The notes under the pieces: generated by a model
Databases searched by the model: none
What the model was told of the DNA's origin: nothing
What the model saw: only the letters and a program-made list of their open reading frames with translations
Assembly (NCBI GenBank): GCA_000510845.1
Contig: AZOF01000002.1
Span: 81,421-145,420, forward strand
DNA length: 64,000 nt
From: an alpha proteobacterium SCGC AAA028-D10
GTDB lineage: Bacteria > Pseudomonadota > Alphaproteobacteria > Pelagibacterales > Pelagibacteraceae
Direction of reading: 5' to 3'
Made by a program: the position numbers and the translations under genes
Shown here: positions 40,735 through 50,185 of the stretch, one piece after another
Layout of the letters: every line of letters begins with the position of its first letter
Position numbering within the stretch: position 1 is the first letter of the stretch

Positions 40735-42387
40735 TTATTTGGCTTTTTCTAGATGCCAAATAATATTAGTGTTTTCATTTTCTACATTCCCTTCAAGCAG
40801 AATAAATGAGGTTTCCTTGATATTGTCTGAGTTACCAAAATAAAGATTCTTTTCAATTTTAGTCGGTATTTGAGGGCTTCTAAATATCCAGCCCTCACCA
40901 CCGCTTGAACTAAGCAGGATATCATTTCCCATGGTTTTGGTGATACGAATATCAGGATGAATATGGAATCTTACACTAAAAGTTAAATTTTTATTCTCTA
41001 GGTTTTTGCATTTTAGACTATCAATTCCCTCAATGTGATTTTTTAATTTAAATAAAGTGATTTGTCGTTCATGCAATATTTTAAATCTTTTTTCATAACC
41101 ATCATGACCAATGATGTGTTGAATAAATTCTTTATCATTTTTAAATTCTTGCTTAAAAATATTATGTTTTTCGATGAGAGAATTTCCAAAATATTTTCTA
41201 ATCAAAGCATTCTTTTGAAATATACAAGACGAAGTATCATTGATTGTAACTGTTGAATGTGCTGCAGTTGACGAGCTTAAATAAGATAATTCTTCACCAA
41301 GATTTTTGCCTGATCCAGAGTTACAGATAAATTTTACACCATTTGATGCAAGTTCAAATGATAATGGGCCTGCCTGATAATTTCTTGAATGCAGCATGGA
41401 AGAGGGGTTGTTGGCATCTATAAATAATTCAATTTTTTTAGATTTAATCTTTGCATAACCACAAAAAATATTTTCCATATTTTCAAATTCATAACCTCTA
41501 GATTCTAAAAACTCATAAAATTTTTCAGTATTAATTTGATTAGCGCCGTTAAAAAGAGGTAGATCCCCGTTTGAAAATCTTAAAAACTTAAAACAAGTAC
41601 CAAGAGAATTTATATAAATATTTATAAAAGCAGGGGTTTGCTTTCTAGATAATGTTAACCATTCTCTAATGAGAACTAAAAAATATAAAGTCCAAAATAA
41701 ATCTTCAGGGTTTTTGCTTTTGACAAATCCATCTTTATTAACAAAATTTCCAAGTTCATCTTCTAAATTTTTAAGTCCATATTGAGTGTATTCTTCATAC
41801 TGTTCAAAGGAATTTCCAACTAAAATTAGTACTGCAAGAGATTTTATTTTATCAACACCACCACGAACTAAGCTGATATTTTTAAATAAATGTTTGGTTT
41901 GTTTGACAATATTATTAATTACTTTGCTTCTAAAAATAAGATCACTATTTTTAAAAATAATCTCATAACTTGAAATCCAATATATTAACCGCATGGTCAC
42001 AACATCAAGTGTCCAATATTTTTCATTATAATTTGAAAAATTATTGATCCATTGGTCAATAATTAAGCAGCCTAGTTCTTTTTCAGTTTTAATATTTAGC
42101 GCTGGCAGCCAGGAAAAATTATGAAGTTTTTTTATTTTATCGTCTTCTAAATTAGTGATTTTCCAAACATTAGTTGTAAATTTTCTGACACTATTGAGGA
42201 TAATGGGATCATGATTAATAAGATCTTGAATTAAAAATATATTAGAGGATTCATAAATTCGATGAGGCTGAATACCGCCTAATGAAACATTATAATTTGA
42301 ACTTTTAAATTTTTTATTCCTTAATCGATCTTGAAAGCTTTTTTTTAAAGATAAAAGATAAAGATTAAATGTATTGAGATTGGACAC
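40735..42387 (-). CDS. Heparinase II/III-like family protein
   Basis: A 550-residue protein of the alginate-lyase/heparinase II/III-like superfamily. The N-terminal half is an alpha/alpha barrel-like region. The C-terminal half carries AAHSTVTINDTSSCIF (catalytic-region motif), IEGIDSLK, and FSVRFHIHPDI. It starts at a GTG right after the rpe stop. It has no signal peptide, and the substrate is not known. Alphaproteobacteria keep this gene beside rpe and purH, which suggests a role in the cell's own envelope polysaccharide rather than in scavenging. Confidence 0.85.
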   Translation of the reverse strand: MSNLNTFNLYLLSLKKSFQDRLRNKKFKSSNYNVSLGGIQPHRIYESSNIFLIQDLINHDPIILNSVRKFTTNVWKITNLEDDKIKKLHNFSWLPALNIKTEKELGCLIIDQWINNFSNYNEKYWTLDVVTMRLIYWISSYEIIFKNSDLIFRSKVINNIVKQTKHLFKNISLVRGGVDKIKSLAVLILVGNSFEQYEEYTQYGLKNLEDELGNFVNKDGFVKSKNPEDLFWTLYFLVLIREWLTLSRKQTPAFINIYINSLGTCFKFLRFSNGDLPLFNGANQINTEKFYEFLESRGYEFENMENIFCGYAKIKSKKIELFIDANNPSSMLHSRNYQAGPLSFELASNGVKFICNSGSGKNLGEELSYLSSSTAAHSTVTINDTSSCIFQKNALIRKYFGNSLIEKHNIFKQEFKNDKEFIQHIIGHDGYEKRFKILHERQITLFKLKNHIEGIDSLKCKNLENKNLTFSVRFHIHPDIRITKTMGNDILLSSSGGEGWIFRSPQIPTKIEKNLYFGNSDNIKETSFILLEGNVENENTNIIWHLEKAK

Positions 42388-43044
42388 TTAAGCGCAATTT
42401 CTTAATTTTTGAATATTATCTTTTAAGGAACCAGAGAAAATAGTTGTTCCAGATACTAAGATATTAGCACCCGCTTTTATTGCAAGGGGCGCAGTTTCAA
42501 AGTTAATTCCACCATCAATTTCAATATCAATTTTAAGTTTTTTTTCATTAATCATTTTTCTAAGTTCAGTTACTTTAGGCAGAACTTCACTCATAAAACT
42601 TTGTCCCGCAAAACCAGGGTTCACACTCATAATTAAAATAAGATCAATATCATTAATAACATCCATCAAAGCGCTAATAGGTGTTTTAGGATTTAAAGAA
42701 ACACCTGCTTTTTTTCCCAAAGATTTAATAGTGCTAACTGCTCTTTTTAAATTGTCCGTTGCTTCAGGGTGGATGGTAATGATGTCTGAGCCCGCATCTG
42801 CAAACGCTTTAATATATTTTTCAACAGGAGAGATCATTAAATGCACATCAAATGGAAGTTTTGTACATTTTCTAACCATTTTAATAATAGGAGGGCCCAT
42901 TGTAATATTTGGAACAAAGTGGCCGTCCATAACATCAATGTGAATTAAATCTGCTCCAGCCTGTTCTAAACTTTTAATTTCATCGCCTAGAATACTAAAA
43001 TCAGCTGATAAGATAGATGGTGATATTTTTATATTTTGTGCCAC
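42388..43044 (-). CDS. rpe: Ribulose-phosphate 3-epimerase
   Basis: A TIM-barrel enzyme interconverting ribulose-5-phosphate and xylulose-5-phosphate. The start KISPSILSADFS, metal ligands in HIDVMDGHFVPNITMG and FDVHLMI, GFAGQSF, and IDGGIN with the phosphate-binding ISGTTIF-like end are present. Start choice: a TTG nine bases further upstream is in frame, but the GTG giving MAQNIKISPS fits family N-termini better. It is first in the rpe-heparinase-purH run. Confidence 0.94.
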   Translation of the reverse strand: MAQNIKISPSILSADFSILGDEIKSLEQAGADLIHIDVMDGHFVPNITMGPPIIKMVRKCTKLPFDVHLMISPVEKYIKAFADAGSDIITIHPEATDNLKRAVSTIKSLGKKAGVSLNPKTPISALMDVINDIDLILIMSVNPGFAGQSFMSEVLPKVTELRKMINEKKLKIDIEIDGGINFETAPLAIKAGANILVSGTTIFSGSLKDNIQKLRNCA

Positions 43045-43091
43045 AGCACACAATTAAATGAATTTAAGGAATTTAAAACGTTTTTTTATAA

Positions 43092-43427
43092 TTATTTTTT
43101 AAACAAACTTAAGAAGACTTGAGTAAATTCACTCTCCAATGGAAAAGAAAGCATACCCATTACTGAATAGCCTAGAGCCCAAGGCATAAAATAAAATCTG
43201 AACATATAAAAAAACCAAGCAACATAAAGCGGCACTAAAGGAGCAATGATAAAACTTGGAGTTACAATATTAAAAGGTTTAATAATTGGATTTGTAAGTT
43301 GTACGAACATTTTCATAAAAAAGAAATTAGAGTCTTCTCTTTGAAAAATATTCATCGCCGTTCTACCAATAAGCGTCCACATAATCATTCCCATTATATA
43401 ATCAAGAACAAGAACCCAGACTGGCAT
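43092..43427 (-). CDS. Small membrane protein (YggT-like, tentative)
   Basis: A 111-residue protein with two or three hydrophobic stretches (LVLDYIMGMIMWTLIGRT, IIAPLVPLYVAWFFYMF, MPWALGYSVMGM). QLTNPIIKPFN recalls the lteP-x-l-x-P motif of YggT proteins, but the match is weak. It is transcribed on the minus strand just before rpe. A strong hairpin terminator of the actP gene lies immediately upstream, so it is probably a separate transcription unit. Confidence 0.6.
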   Translation of the reverse strand: MPVWVLVLDYIMGMIMWTLIGRTAMNIFQREDSNFFFMKMFVQLTNPIIKPFNIVTPSFIIAPLVPLYVAWFFYMFRFYFMPWALGYSVMGMLSFPLESEFTQVFLSLFKK

Positions 43428-43453
43428 AATTTAGAAAATTTTTTTAAGAAAGT

Positions 43454-43480
43454 TCAAGGGGCGAATAAATCGCCCCTTGA
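43454..43480 (-). terminator. Hairpin terminator after the sodium/solute symporter gene
   Basis: TCAAGGGGCG and its complement CGCCCCTTGA are 10-bp perfect arms around a 7-base loop, an outstanding GC-rich stem in AT-rich DNA. It starts 14 bases after the symporter stop on the minus strand. The downstream tract has T's interrupted by other bases, so efficiency is uncertain. Confidence 0.85.
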
Positions 43481-43493
43481 GAAAAAGTTTTAA

Positions 43494-45404
43494 TTAAGCA
43501 TGCCTTATGACAGTTTTGCCTGAAGCTATTCTCACTTCATCAATCATGTCCATAACAGCTTTTGACTCTGGTTTTGTAACCAAACTTACAGTGACCATGG
43601 CAATCAAGCTAACTAAAGCTCCAGGAATACCAAATCGTAAGTTGTCTACAAATATCCAGTGAATGTCTTTCCAAGGTGTTGCACCCATGAACCACGTTAT
43701 GTCCTTATTCGGAACGCCAACCCAAGTTAGGTAAGCAAATCCAGCGATAAGACCACAAAGCATTCCAGCGATTGCACCAGATCGAGTTGCTCTCTTCCAC
43801 CATACACCAAGTACAAGTGGGAAGAACAATCCAGACATTGCAAAGTCAAACGCCCACGCTACGGCTCCTAAGATACCTGTAAGTCTGAATGATGCAAAAA
43901 TTGCAGCAAGCGACCCAAGCACAACTAAAAGAACACGAGCAACGATTAATCTTTTTTGCACTGAAGCTTTTGGATCAATCATTTTGTAGTAGATGTCGTG
44001 AGACACTGCATTAGCCATAGCAAGAATTAGACCATCCGCAGTTGACATCGCGGCAGCTAATCCACCGGCAGCAACAAGTCCAGAGATCACGTATGGAAGA
44101 CCTGCTATTTCAGGAGTTGCAAGAACAACCACGTCTTCATTCATGAACCATTCGCTTAATTGCAGAACGCCATCATTGTTAAAGTCTACGATTCTCACCT
44201 GACCAACCGCCACCCAGTTTTTCACCCACTCGATTGCCATTACATCAGAAATTTTCTTTCCAATAATAGCTGTAGGTAAATTAGGATCCATCAAGCTGAT
44301 TTTAGACACTGTTGCAAGCATTGGTGCTGATAAATAAAGCAGTCCAATGAAGAATAGTGACCAACCAACAGATCTTCTAGCTGAAGTTACAGTAGGAGTT
44401 GTGAAGTACCTCATTAAAATGTGAGGTAAAGACGCTGTGCCGACCATCATACAAATTGCAAGAGAAATATATCTCCAAGCAACTTCGTGACCTGCAGGAA
44501 CTGCTGAGTGACCGCCTACAATGTATTTAAGCGATGTAGCATTTCCAAGTGCATCACTTGGTATTTTGGCAGCATCCATGACATCTTTAGTATGCTTCGT
44601 TAGTCCATATTGTTGTTCAAGTGCGGCAAGCCTTTGCACCTCATCTCCTAACATTATATGTGGGAATACTCCGAAATTGTATTTCCAAGATATCCAGAAG
44701 ATAGGAACCAGGTAAGCTATAATTAACACAATATACTGTGCAACTTGCGACCAAGTAACAGATCTCATTCCACCAAGCATAGAGCAAAGTAGAATAGTAA
44801 TTAAACCTGTCCAACAACCAAATTCAAATGACACTGGGAAAGCTGGCGTACTTAAAGCTTTCTGTGCAATGCTTCCAGTTGCTGTAATTTGTGCAGTCAC
44901 ATAAGTAAATGATGCAATTAACAGAATTAATACCGCGCAGAATCGTGCAAGGTTTCCACCGTATCTAGCTCCAATAAAATCTGGAACTGTGTAACATCCA
45001 AATTTTCTAAGATATGGAGCAAGAAGAGTTGATACCAACACGTATCCACCAGTCCAACCAATTAAGAATGCCATGTAGGTATATCCACCAAAGTAGATTC
45101 CACCTGCCATTGCAACGAAAGACGCACCCGACATCCAGTCAGCTGCAGTTGCCATTCCGTTAAATACTGTTGGAACTTTTTTTCCTGCTAAGTAATATTC
45201 ATCAACATCAGTCGTTCTTGAGATCCAACCAATTAACGCATAGATGAAAATTGTGAAACCCACGAACGCTAGTCCGATGTTTCTTCCAGACACACCCATT
45301 TTTTCAAGGACGCCCATCAATATGATGAACACCAAGAAACCTCCGGTATACGTACCGTAGATTTTAGGTAAATCTTGGATAAATTGTTTTGAAGTTTTAG
45401 CCAT
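43494..45404 (-). CDS. actP: Sodium:solute symporter, ActP/monocarboxylate type
   Basis: A 636-residue SSS-family transporter with about 14 membrane helices. The stretch DEYYLAGKKVPTVFNGMATAADWMSGASF is diagnostic of the family; its AADWMSGASF forms part of the sodium and substrate site. The large loop around residues 250-300 is typical of the acetate-permease (VC_2705-like) clade. It lies 2 bases after the small DUF4212 subunit gene. Together with acs nearby it suggests acetate or propionate uptake and activation; the substrate is inferred. Confidence 0.9.
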   Translation of the reverse strand: MAKTSKQFIQDLPKIYGTYTGGFLVFIILMGVLEKMGVSGRNIGLAFVGFTIFIYALIGWISRTTDVDEYYLAGKKVPTVFNGMATAADWMSGASFVAMAGGIYFGGYTYMAFLIGWTGGYVLVSTLLAPYLRKFGCYTVPDFIGARYGGNLARFCAVLILLIASFTYVTAQITATGSIAQKALSTPAFPVSFEFGCWTGLITILLCSMLGGMRSVTWSQVAQYIVLIIAYLVPIFWISWKYNFGVFPHIMLGDEVQRLAALEQQYGLTKHTKDVMDAAKIPSDALGNATSLKYIVGGHSAVPAGHEVAWRYISLAICMMVGTASLPHILMRYFTTPTVTSARRSVGWSLFFIGLLYLSAPMLATVSKISLMDPNLPTAIIGKKISDVMAIEWVKNWVAVGQVRIVDFNNDGVLQLSEWFMNEDVVVLATPEIAGLPYVISGLVAAGGLAAAMSTADGLILAMANAVSHDIYYKMIDPKASVQKRLIVARVLLVVLGSLAAIFASFRLTGILGAVAWAFDFAMSGLFFPLVLGVWWKRATRSGAIAGMLCGLIAGFAYLTWVGVPNKDITWFMGATPWKDIHWIFVDNLRFGIPGALVSLIAMVTVSLVTKPESKAVMDMIDEVRIASGKTVIRHA

Positions 45405-45406
45405 TG

Positions 45407-45676
45407 TTAGTCTTCCTCCCTATCTTCATCAGAGAAACCAAATTCTCTGTCAATTTTTTCTTGTCGGCTATTTGACCAGAATATTAATATGATGAACGCG
45501 AGCATCGAGCCTTGCGCTGTCATATAATATCCTAATTTATAACCTAAGAAGCTTGCAGTGTTTAAATCAGCCGCAAACATGAAGACTACTGTTGAGAAAA
45601 AGAACCAGATTACTAAAGTTAGAATCATCAAACCTTTAGTTTTCTGCCAATGGGCTTCTTGTTTTGGTGTAGCCAT
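45407..45676 (-). CDS. DUF4212 small symporter subunit
   Basis: An 89-residue membrane protein with two helices (MILTLVIWFFFSTVVFMFAAD and YYMTAQGSMLAFIILIFWS) and a conserved start ending HWQKTKGLM. This matches the DUF4212 family found directly before ActP-like symporters and thought to be their partner. A run of GGGGGAAA upstream (minus strand) supplies a ribosome site. It is the first gene of the two-gene operon. Confidence 0.88.
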   Translation of the reverse strand: MATPKQEAHWQKTKGLMILTLVIWFFFSTVVFMFAADLNTASFLGYKLGYYMTAQGSMLAFIILIFWSNSRQEKIDREFGFSDEDREED

Positions 45677-45733
45677 TGTTTCCCCCTTTGTTTATTTGAT
45701 TAAACACTAATTGAGTTGTATTTATTAGTAAAG

Positions 45734-46411
45734 ATGAAATTTTTTCAAAAATTCAATATTTCCTTGAGATTTGATCCAAAAAATATGGTCAAACAAGTAC
45801 AAGGTGTATTTAAAGATTTTTTAATAGACCCTGCAAAAAAAACATTTTTAGGGGAAAAAAAAATCACAAATTTTGATGATCTTAGAAATTTTATAAGCAA
45901 CAAATCTGCTTTTGTGTCTCAGTTTACTCTTTATGGATATTTAAGAACTAGAATGGGAGGAATTAATTTTTATAAATCATTAAATGATGTGCCCTTTGGG
46001 ACATCAGTGAATATTGCAAGATGGAATATTTATTTAGTTTCGGTTCAAGATTTGTTGCTATTTACATTTTCCTACATTTACAACAAGCAAGACAGAGGCA
46101 TTATCACACATGCAAACTCTTTTTTTAAAAAAATTTTAGAAGACCAGCTGCCCTTTGGCCTTGAGATTGAATTAAAAAATAAATCTATTCAGGAATTTGA
46201 TGAAAGAATTAAAAAAGTAAATTGGCACATGGCTTACAAACAAAGACCATTTGAGAAAAGTTGCGAAGCCCTTTTTTCTTGGTCGCCCATTGCAGATCAG
46301 CTTAAAGATTTAGATAAAGAGATTGTAATAAATTCTATGGATGTACAGTGGCAGAATATTATGGTTGATTTTGTAAAACTTCTCAAACCTCTTGATGCCA
46401 ATGTCAGATAA
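45734..46411 (+). CDS. Conserved hypothetical protein (225 aa)
   Basis: A soluble protein of 225 residues that I do not recognise by family. Basic start (MKFFQKFNISLRFDPKNMVKQVQGVF), then a DDLRNFISNKSAFVSQFTLYGYLRTRMGG segment and a WSPIADQLKDLDKEIVINSM C-terminal part. The ATG was preferred over a TTG 18 bases earlier. The next gene, a small SDHAF4-like protein, overlaps its end by 11 bases. A respiratory role by association is possible but not shown. Confidence 0.65.
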   Translation: MKFFQKFNISLRFDPKNMVKQVQGVFKDFLIDPAKKTFLGEKKITNFDDLRNFISNKSAFVSQFTLYGYLRTRMGGINFYKSLNDVPFGTSVNIARWNIYLVSVQDLLLFTFSYIYNKQDRGIITHANSFFKKILEDQLPFGLEIELKNKSIQEFDERIKKVNWHMAYKQRPFEKSCEALFSWSPIADQLKDLDKEIVINSMDVQWQNIMVDFVKLLKPLDANVR

Positions 46412-46565
46412 ATTTAAAAAATATGCAGAGCAATCTTTAAAAGAAGCCTCTGAAAGAAAAAAAAATAAAAGTCCAATAAAAAAAAGAGAAATTAATGGAC
46501 CAAAAGGATTAGAACCTACTCGTTATGGAGATTGGGAGACTAAAGGAATAACTTACGACTTTTAG
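46401..46565 (+). CDS. SDHAF4-like protein (DUF1674)
   Basis: A 54-residue protein ending PKGLEPTRYGDWETKGITYDF (split: GPKGLEPTRYGDWE and KGITYDF). The EPTRYGDWE-x-KG-x-x-x-DF C-terminus is the signature of DUF1674, whose eukaryotic relative SDHAF4 helps assemble flavinylated succinate dehydrogenase. The N-terminal half is lysine rich. It overlaps the preceding gene by 11 bases and converges on acs. It is too short for most gene tracks. Confidence 0.85.
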   Translation: MSDKFKKYAEQSLKEASERKKNKSPIKKREINGPKGLEPTRYGDWETKGITYDF

Positions 46566-46566
46566 A

Positions 46567-48504
46567 TTATTTATTTAATCTATTATCAATTAAACTTTGT
46601 ACCACTGTTGGATCTGCAAGTGTTGAAGTATCACCAAGATTTTCAAATTGGTTTTCAGCAACTTTTCGAAGAATTCTTCTCATAATTTTACCAGATCTAG
46701 TTTTTGGCAAACCAGGTGTAAAATGAATAAGATCAGGAGTAGCAAGCGGTCCAATAATTTTTCTAACTAAATCTTTTAATTCTTTTGTTAAAGCATCAGA
46801 ACCCGTTTCACCAACCTTTAAAGTCACATAACAGTATAAGCCTTGTCCTTTAATATCGTGTGGATAGCCAACAACTGCAGCTTCAGCAACTTTTGGATGG
46901 GCAACAAATGCACTTTCTATTTCAGCCGTTCCAAGATTGTGACCTGATACAATAATGACATCATCTACTCGCCCTGTAATCCAATAGTATCCATCTTCAT
47001 CTCTCTTACATCCATCACCTGTAAAATATTTACCGTCATGTTGTGAAAAATAAGTATCAATAAATCTTTGATGGTCACCATAAACTGTTCTCATTTGACC
47101 TGGCCAAGATTCTTTCATGCATAATCTTCCTTCGCATGAACCATCTAATTCTTTGCCTTTTTCATCAACAATTACAGGAACTATTCCATAGAATGGTTTC
47201 GTTGCTGATCCTGGTTTTAAATCAACAGCGCCAGGCTGAGGAGATATTAAAATTCCACCTGTTTCTGTTTGCCACCAAGTATCAACGATTGGACAACGAG
47301 AGTCGCCTACAACTTTATGATACCAAATCCAAGCTTCAGGATTAATGGGTTCACCAACTGAACCTAAAAGTTTAAGTGATTTTCTGCTTGTTTTTTTAAC
47401 CATCGCATCCCCCTCTCGCATTAAAGCTCTAAGAGCGGTTGGGGCTGTGTAGAAAATATTTACTTTGTGTTTATCAATTACCTGCCAGAAACGACTTGCA
47501 TCAGGATAACTTGGAACTCCTTCAAATACTAAAGTTGTTGCTCCATTTGATAGTGGACCATAGACAATATAACTGTGGCCTGTCACCCAACCAATGTCTG
47601 CAGTACACCAATAAATATCTCCGTCTTTATAATCAAAAATATATTGGTGAGTCATTGAAGCATAAACTAAGTAGCCACCTGTTGTATGCAAAACTCCTTT
47701 TGGTTTTCCAGTAGATCCTGATGTGTAAAGAATAAATAATGGATCTTCCGCATTCATTTCTTCAGGTTTGCATGTTGTAGACATTTTAGAAGTTAACTCA
47801 TGATACCAAACATCGCGCTTTGAATCGAAAGGCACGTTGCCCCCAGTTCTTTTTAGAACAATACATTTTTTAACATCGGGGCATTTCTTTAATGCTTCAT
47901 CAATATTTTTTTTTAAAGGAATAACTTTTTGACCTCGTAATCCTTCATCAGCTGTAATTACAAATTCTGATTTACAATCTAAAATTCTGTTAACAATAGA
48001 GTCTGGAGAAAAACCGCCAAATACCACAGAATGAATTGCTCCAATTCGAGTACAAGCAAGCATGGCATAAACTCCTTCCGGAACCATTGGCATATAAATT
48101 GTAACTCGATCACCTTTTTTAATTCCAATTTTTTTTAATCCATTTGCAAGTTTACAAACTTCATCGCTTAATTCTTGGTAGGTAATTTTTTTAGATTCTT
48201 TTGGATCGTCTCCTTCAAAAATAATTGCAGTCTGTTTTGCTCTTTTTGGTAAATGTCTATCGATGCAATTATATGAAACGTTAGTGGTTCCATCATGGAA
48301 CCATTTAATGGAAACTTTCTTTGTGCTGTAAATTACTTCTTTAATTTTTGTGTAAGGTTTAAACCAATGAATTCGCTTTCCCTCGTCCGCCCAAAATTTT
48401 TCATTATTGTTAACAGATTCTTTATATTTAGCCTCATATGATGATTGGTTAACGTATGAATTTTTTGCCCAATCCGCAGGCACTTTGAAAAGTTTGTCGC
48501 TCAT
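46567..48504 (-). CDS. acs: Acetyl-coenzyme A synthetase
   Basis: A 645-residue AMP-forming synthetase turning acetate, ATP and CoA into acetyl-CoA. The adenylation core motif is [25 protein letters not shown] and [24 protein letters not shown] are the later core motifs. The C-terminal [13 protein letters not shown] contains the acetylatable, regulatory lysine (of [11 protein letters not shown]). Normal length. Together with the ActP-type symporter 1 kb away it makes an acetate uptake and activation pair. Confidence 0.96.
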   Translation of the reverse strand: MSDKLFKVPADWAKNSYVNQSSYEAKYKESVNNNEKFWADEGKRIHWFKPYTKIKEVIYSTKKVSIKWFHDGTTNVSYNCIDRHLPKRAKQTAIIFEGDDPKESKKITYQELSDEVCKLANGLKKIGIKKGDRVTIYMPMVPEGVYAMLACTRIGAIHSVVFGGFSPDSIVNRILDCKSEFVITADEGLRGQKVIPLKKNIDEALKKCPDVKKCIVLKRTGGNVPFDSKRDVWYHELTSKMSTTCKPEEMNAEDPLFILYTSGSTGKPKGVLHTTGGYLVYASMTHQYIFDYKDGDIYWCTADIGWVTGHSYIVYGPLSNGATTLVFEGVPSYPDASRFWQVIDKHKVNIFYTAPTALRALMREGDAMVKKTSRKSLKLLGSVGEPINPEAWIWYHKVVGDSRCPIVDTWWQTETGGILISPQPGAVDLKPGSATKPFYGIVPVIVDEKGKELDGSCEGRLCMKESWPGQMRTVYGDHQRFIDTYFSQHDGKYFTGDGCKRDEDGYYWITGRVDDVIIVSGHNLGTAEIESAFVAHPKVAEAAVVGYPHDIKGQGLYCYVTLKVGETGSDALTKELKDLVRKIIGPLATPDLIHFTPGLPKTRSGKIMRRILRKVAENQFENLGDTSTLADPTVVQSLIDNRLNK

Positions 48505-48528
48505 TAATCCCTAATCCCCCCTTATTTT

Positions 48529-48942
48529 TTAAATTCTACCCATCTTACATATTATTTTCCAGCTTTTTGAATCTATAGGCATTACTGATAATCTGCTCTG
48601 TTTTATAAGAGGTAAGTGGGAAATTTCTTTATTTTCTTTTATATCGGCAAGTGAAACCGGCTCTACTAAGTCTTTATAATATGCAACTTTAACCGCCACA
48701 AACTTTTTTTCTTTATCTGTTGGGTCAATAAATGCTGGTTTAATAATTTTAACTATCCCAATAATTTTCTTATCCTCATTAGAATGATAAAAAAAACAAA
48801 GGTCATTAGATTTCATTTGTTTTAAATAATTTGCAGCTTGATAATTTCTAACTCCATCCCAAACAGTTCCTTTAGAACCTATTTTTTTCTGCTCATTAAA
48901 TGACCATACTGAGGGTTCTGATTTTACTAACCAATAATTCAT
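48529..48942 (-). CDS. EVE-domain protein
   Basis: A 137-residue single-domain protein. MNYWLVKSEPSVWSF and WDGVRNYQAANYLKQMKSNDLCFFYHSNE are the EVE-domain landmarks; the fold is a PUA-like pocket that binds modified bases. A later KSRLSVMPIDSKSWKIIC-like stretch ends the domain. EVE proteins are conserved in alphaproteobacteria. They are also found as modified-DNA readers in restriction systems, but this one is chromosomal and outside the island. Confidence 0.9.
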   Translation of the reverse strand: MNYWLVKSEPSVWSFNEQKKIGSKGTVWDGVRNYQAANYLKQMKSNDLCFFYHSNEDKKIIGIVKIIKPAFIDPTDKEKKFVAVKVAYYKDLVEPVSLADIKENKEISHLPLIKQSRLSVMPIDSKSWKIICKMGRI

Positions 48943-49035
48943 GAAATTTTTTTACTTTTAAGAGGTGCCCGTGTCAAAACAAAGCCAAACTTATCTATAT
49001 AAATCAATGATTTTTTAAAATAAATAATTCAAAAA

Positions 49036-50109
49036 TTAGTATTTTACTCCAGCCCCTTTTAAAAAAGGTGCATCAGGATCTAAAGGCCATCTTGGCTTTG
49101 CAAGAACATCAAGATTATCTTCAATCCCTTTTTTAAATCTTTCAATTCCAGCCCAAGCAATCATTGCTCCATTATCACTACAAAGTTCAATGGGGGGAAA
49201 GAAATTTTCAAAATCCATTTCTTTACTTAGTTTATCTAAATTATTTCTAATGCTTTTATTTGAAGCTACTCCACCAGATATTACAAAAACTTTTTTATCT
49301 TTTTTGTATTTAGAAATAAATTCAGTCATGGCTGATTTACATTTGATATATAGAATTTCATTAATTGTTTTTTGAAAAGATGCTGCAAGATTTTCTTTAT
49401 CTTTTTTAGTTTTTATCTTTGGTAGTAATCGCAAGATTGCTGTTTTTAAACCTGCAAAAGATAAATTACATCCTGGATGATTTAATATTGGCTTAGGTAG
49501 AACATAAGTTTTTTCATTTCCGTTTTCTGCAAGCTTTTCAATTTTTGGTCCACCTGGAAATTCAAGACCAATCATTTTTGCTGTTTTGTCGAAAGTTTCT
49601 CCAAGAGCATCATCAATGGTTGTTCCAATTCTTTTATATTTTCCAATTCCTTCAACAATCAAAAATTGTGTATGACCACCTGATACTAGAAGCAAAAGAT
49701 AAGGAAATTCTATTTTATTAAAAATTCTTGGAGTAAGCGCGTGGCCTTCTAAATGATTAATTGCAAGAAATGGTTTTTTTAAAATTCCTGCAATACTTTT
49801 TCCAGCGCTCAGACCAACCATTAAACAAACTAACAGACCGGGACCTGCTGTTGCTGCAACACCATCTAATTCTTCAAATTTGCATTTACTATCGTCTATG
49901 GCTTTTTTTATTATAATATCAATTTTTTCAGCATGAGATCTTGCGGCGTTTTCTGGGACCACTCCTCCAAATTTTAAATGCTCATCAACTTGGCTAGAGA
50001 TCACATTTGATAATATTTTAACATTTCCTTCCTCATCTTCTCTTACAATTGATGCAGCAGTTTCATCGCAACTAGTCTCGATTCCAAGGAATGTTAAATC
50101 TTTTTTCAT
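49036..50109 (-). CDS. tsaD: tRNA N6-threonylcarbamoyladenosine synthase TsaD
   Basis: About 357 residues from MKKDLTFLGIETSCDETAAS; a seven-codon upstream extension is open but has no ribosome site. The ASKHA fold is shown by the LGIETSCDE phosphate loop, the HLEGHA metal-binding histidines, LLLVSGGHTQF, and the C-terminal CSDNGAMIAWAG. It attaches threonylcarbamoyl to A37 of ANN-decoding tRNAs with TsaB, TsaC and TsaE. It is divergent from hemC across a gap with a small hairpin. Confidence 0.95.
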   Translation of the reverse strand: MKKDLTFLGIETSCDETAASIVREDEEGNVKILSNVISSQVDEHLKFGGVVPENAARSHAEKIDIIIKKAIDDSKCKFEELDGVAATAGPGLLVCLMVGLSAGKSIAGILKKPFLAINHLEGHALTPRIFNKIEFPYLLLLVSGGHTQFLIVEGIGKYKRIGTTIDDALGETFDKTAKMIGLEFPGGPKIEKLAENGNEKTYVLPKPILNHPGCNLSFAGLKTAILRLLPKIKTKKDKENLAASFQKTINEILYIKCKSAMTEFISKYKKDKKVFVISGGVASNKSIRNNLDKLSKEMDFENFFPPIELCSDNGAMIAWAGIERFKKGIEDNLDVLAKPRWPLDPDAPFLKGAGVKY

Positions 50110-50133
50110 AGATGTATTGAGTGTGATCACCTG

Positions 50134-50152
50134 TCGCTATAAAAAGTAGCGA
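50134..50152. promoter_or_regulatory. Hairpin between divergent tsaD and hemC
   Basis: TCGCTA-taaaaag-TAGCGA is a perfect 6-bp stem in the 76-base gap that must hold both promoters. A TGATCA palindrome lies just beside it. A shared operator is possible; nothing known matches. Confidence 0.35.
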
Positions 50153-50185
50153 TAATATATAACAAAATGTTATTAAATCAGCAAA

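Noticed and set aside
45716..45733. TTG start for the 225-residue protein
   Set aside because: The ATG 18 bases later begins the basic segment directly and is a better codon; no ribosome site favours the TTG.
47136..47714. Open frames opposite acs
   Set aside because: Shadow frames of acs with no family motifs.
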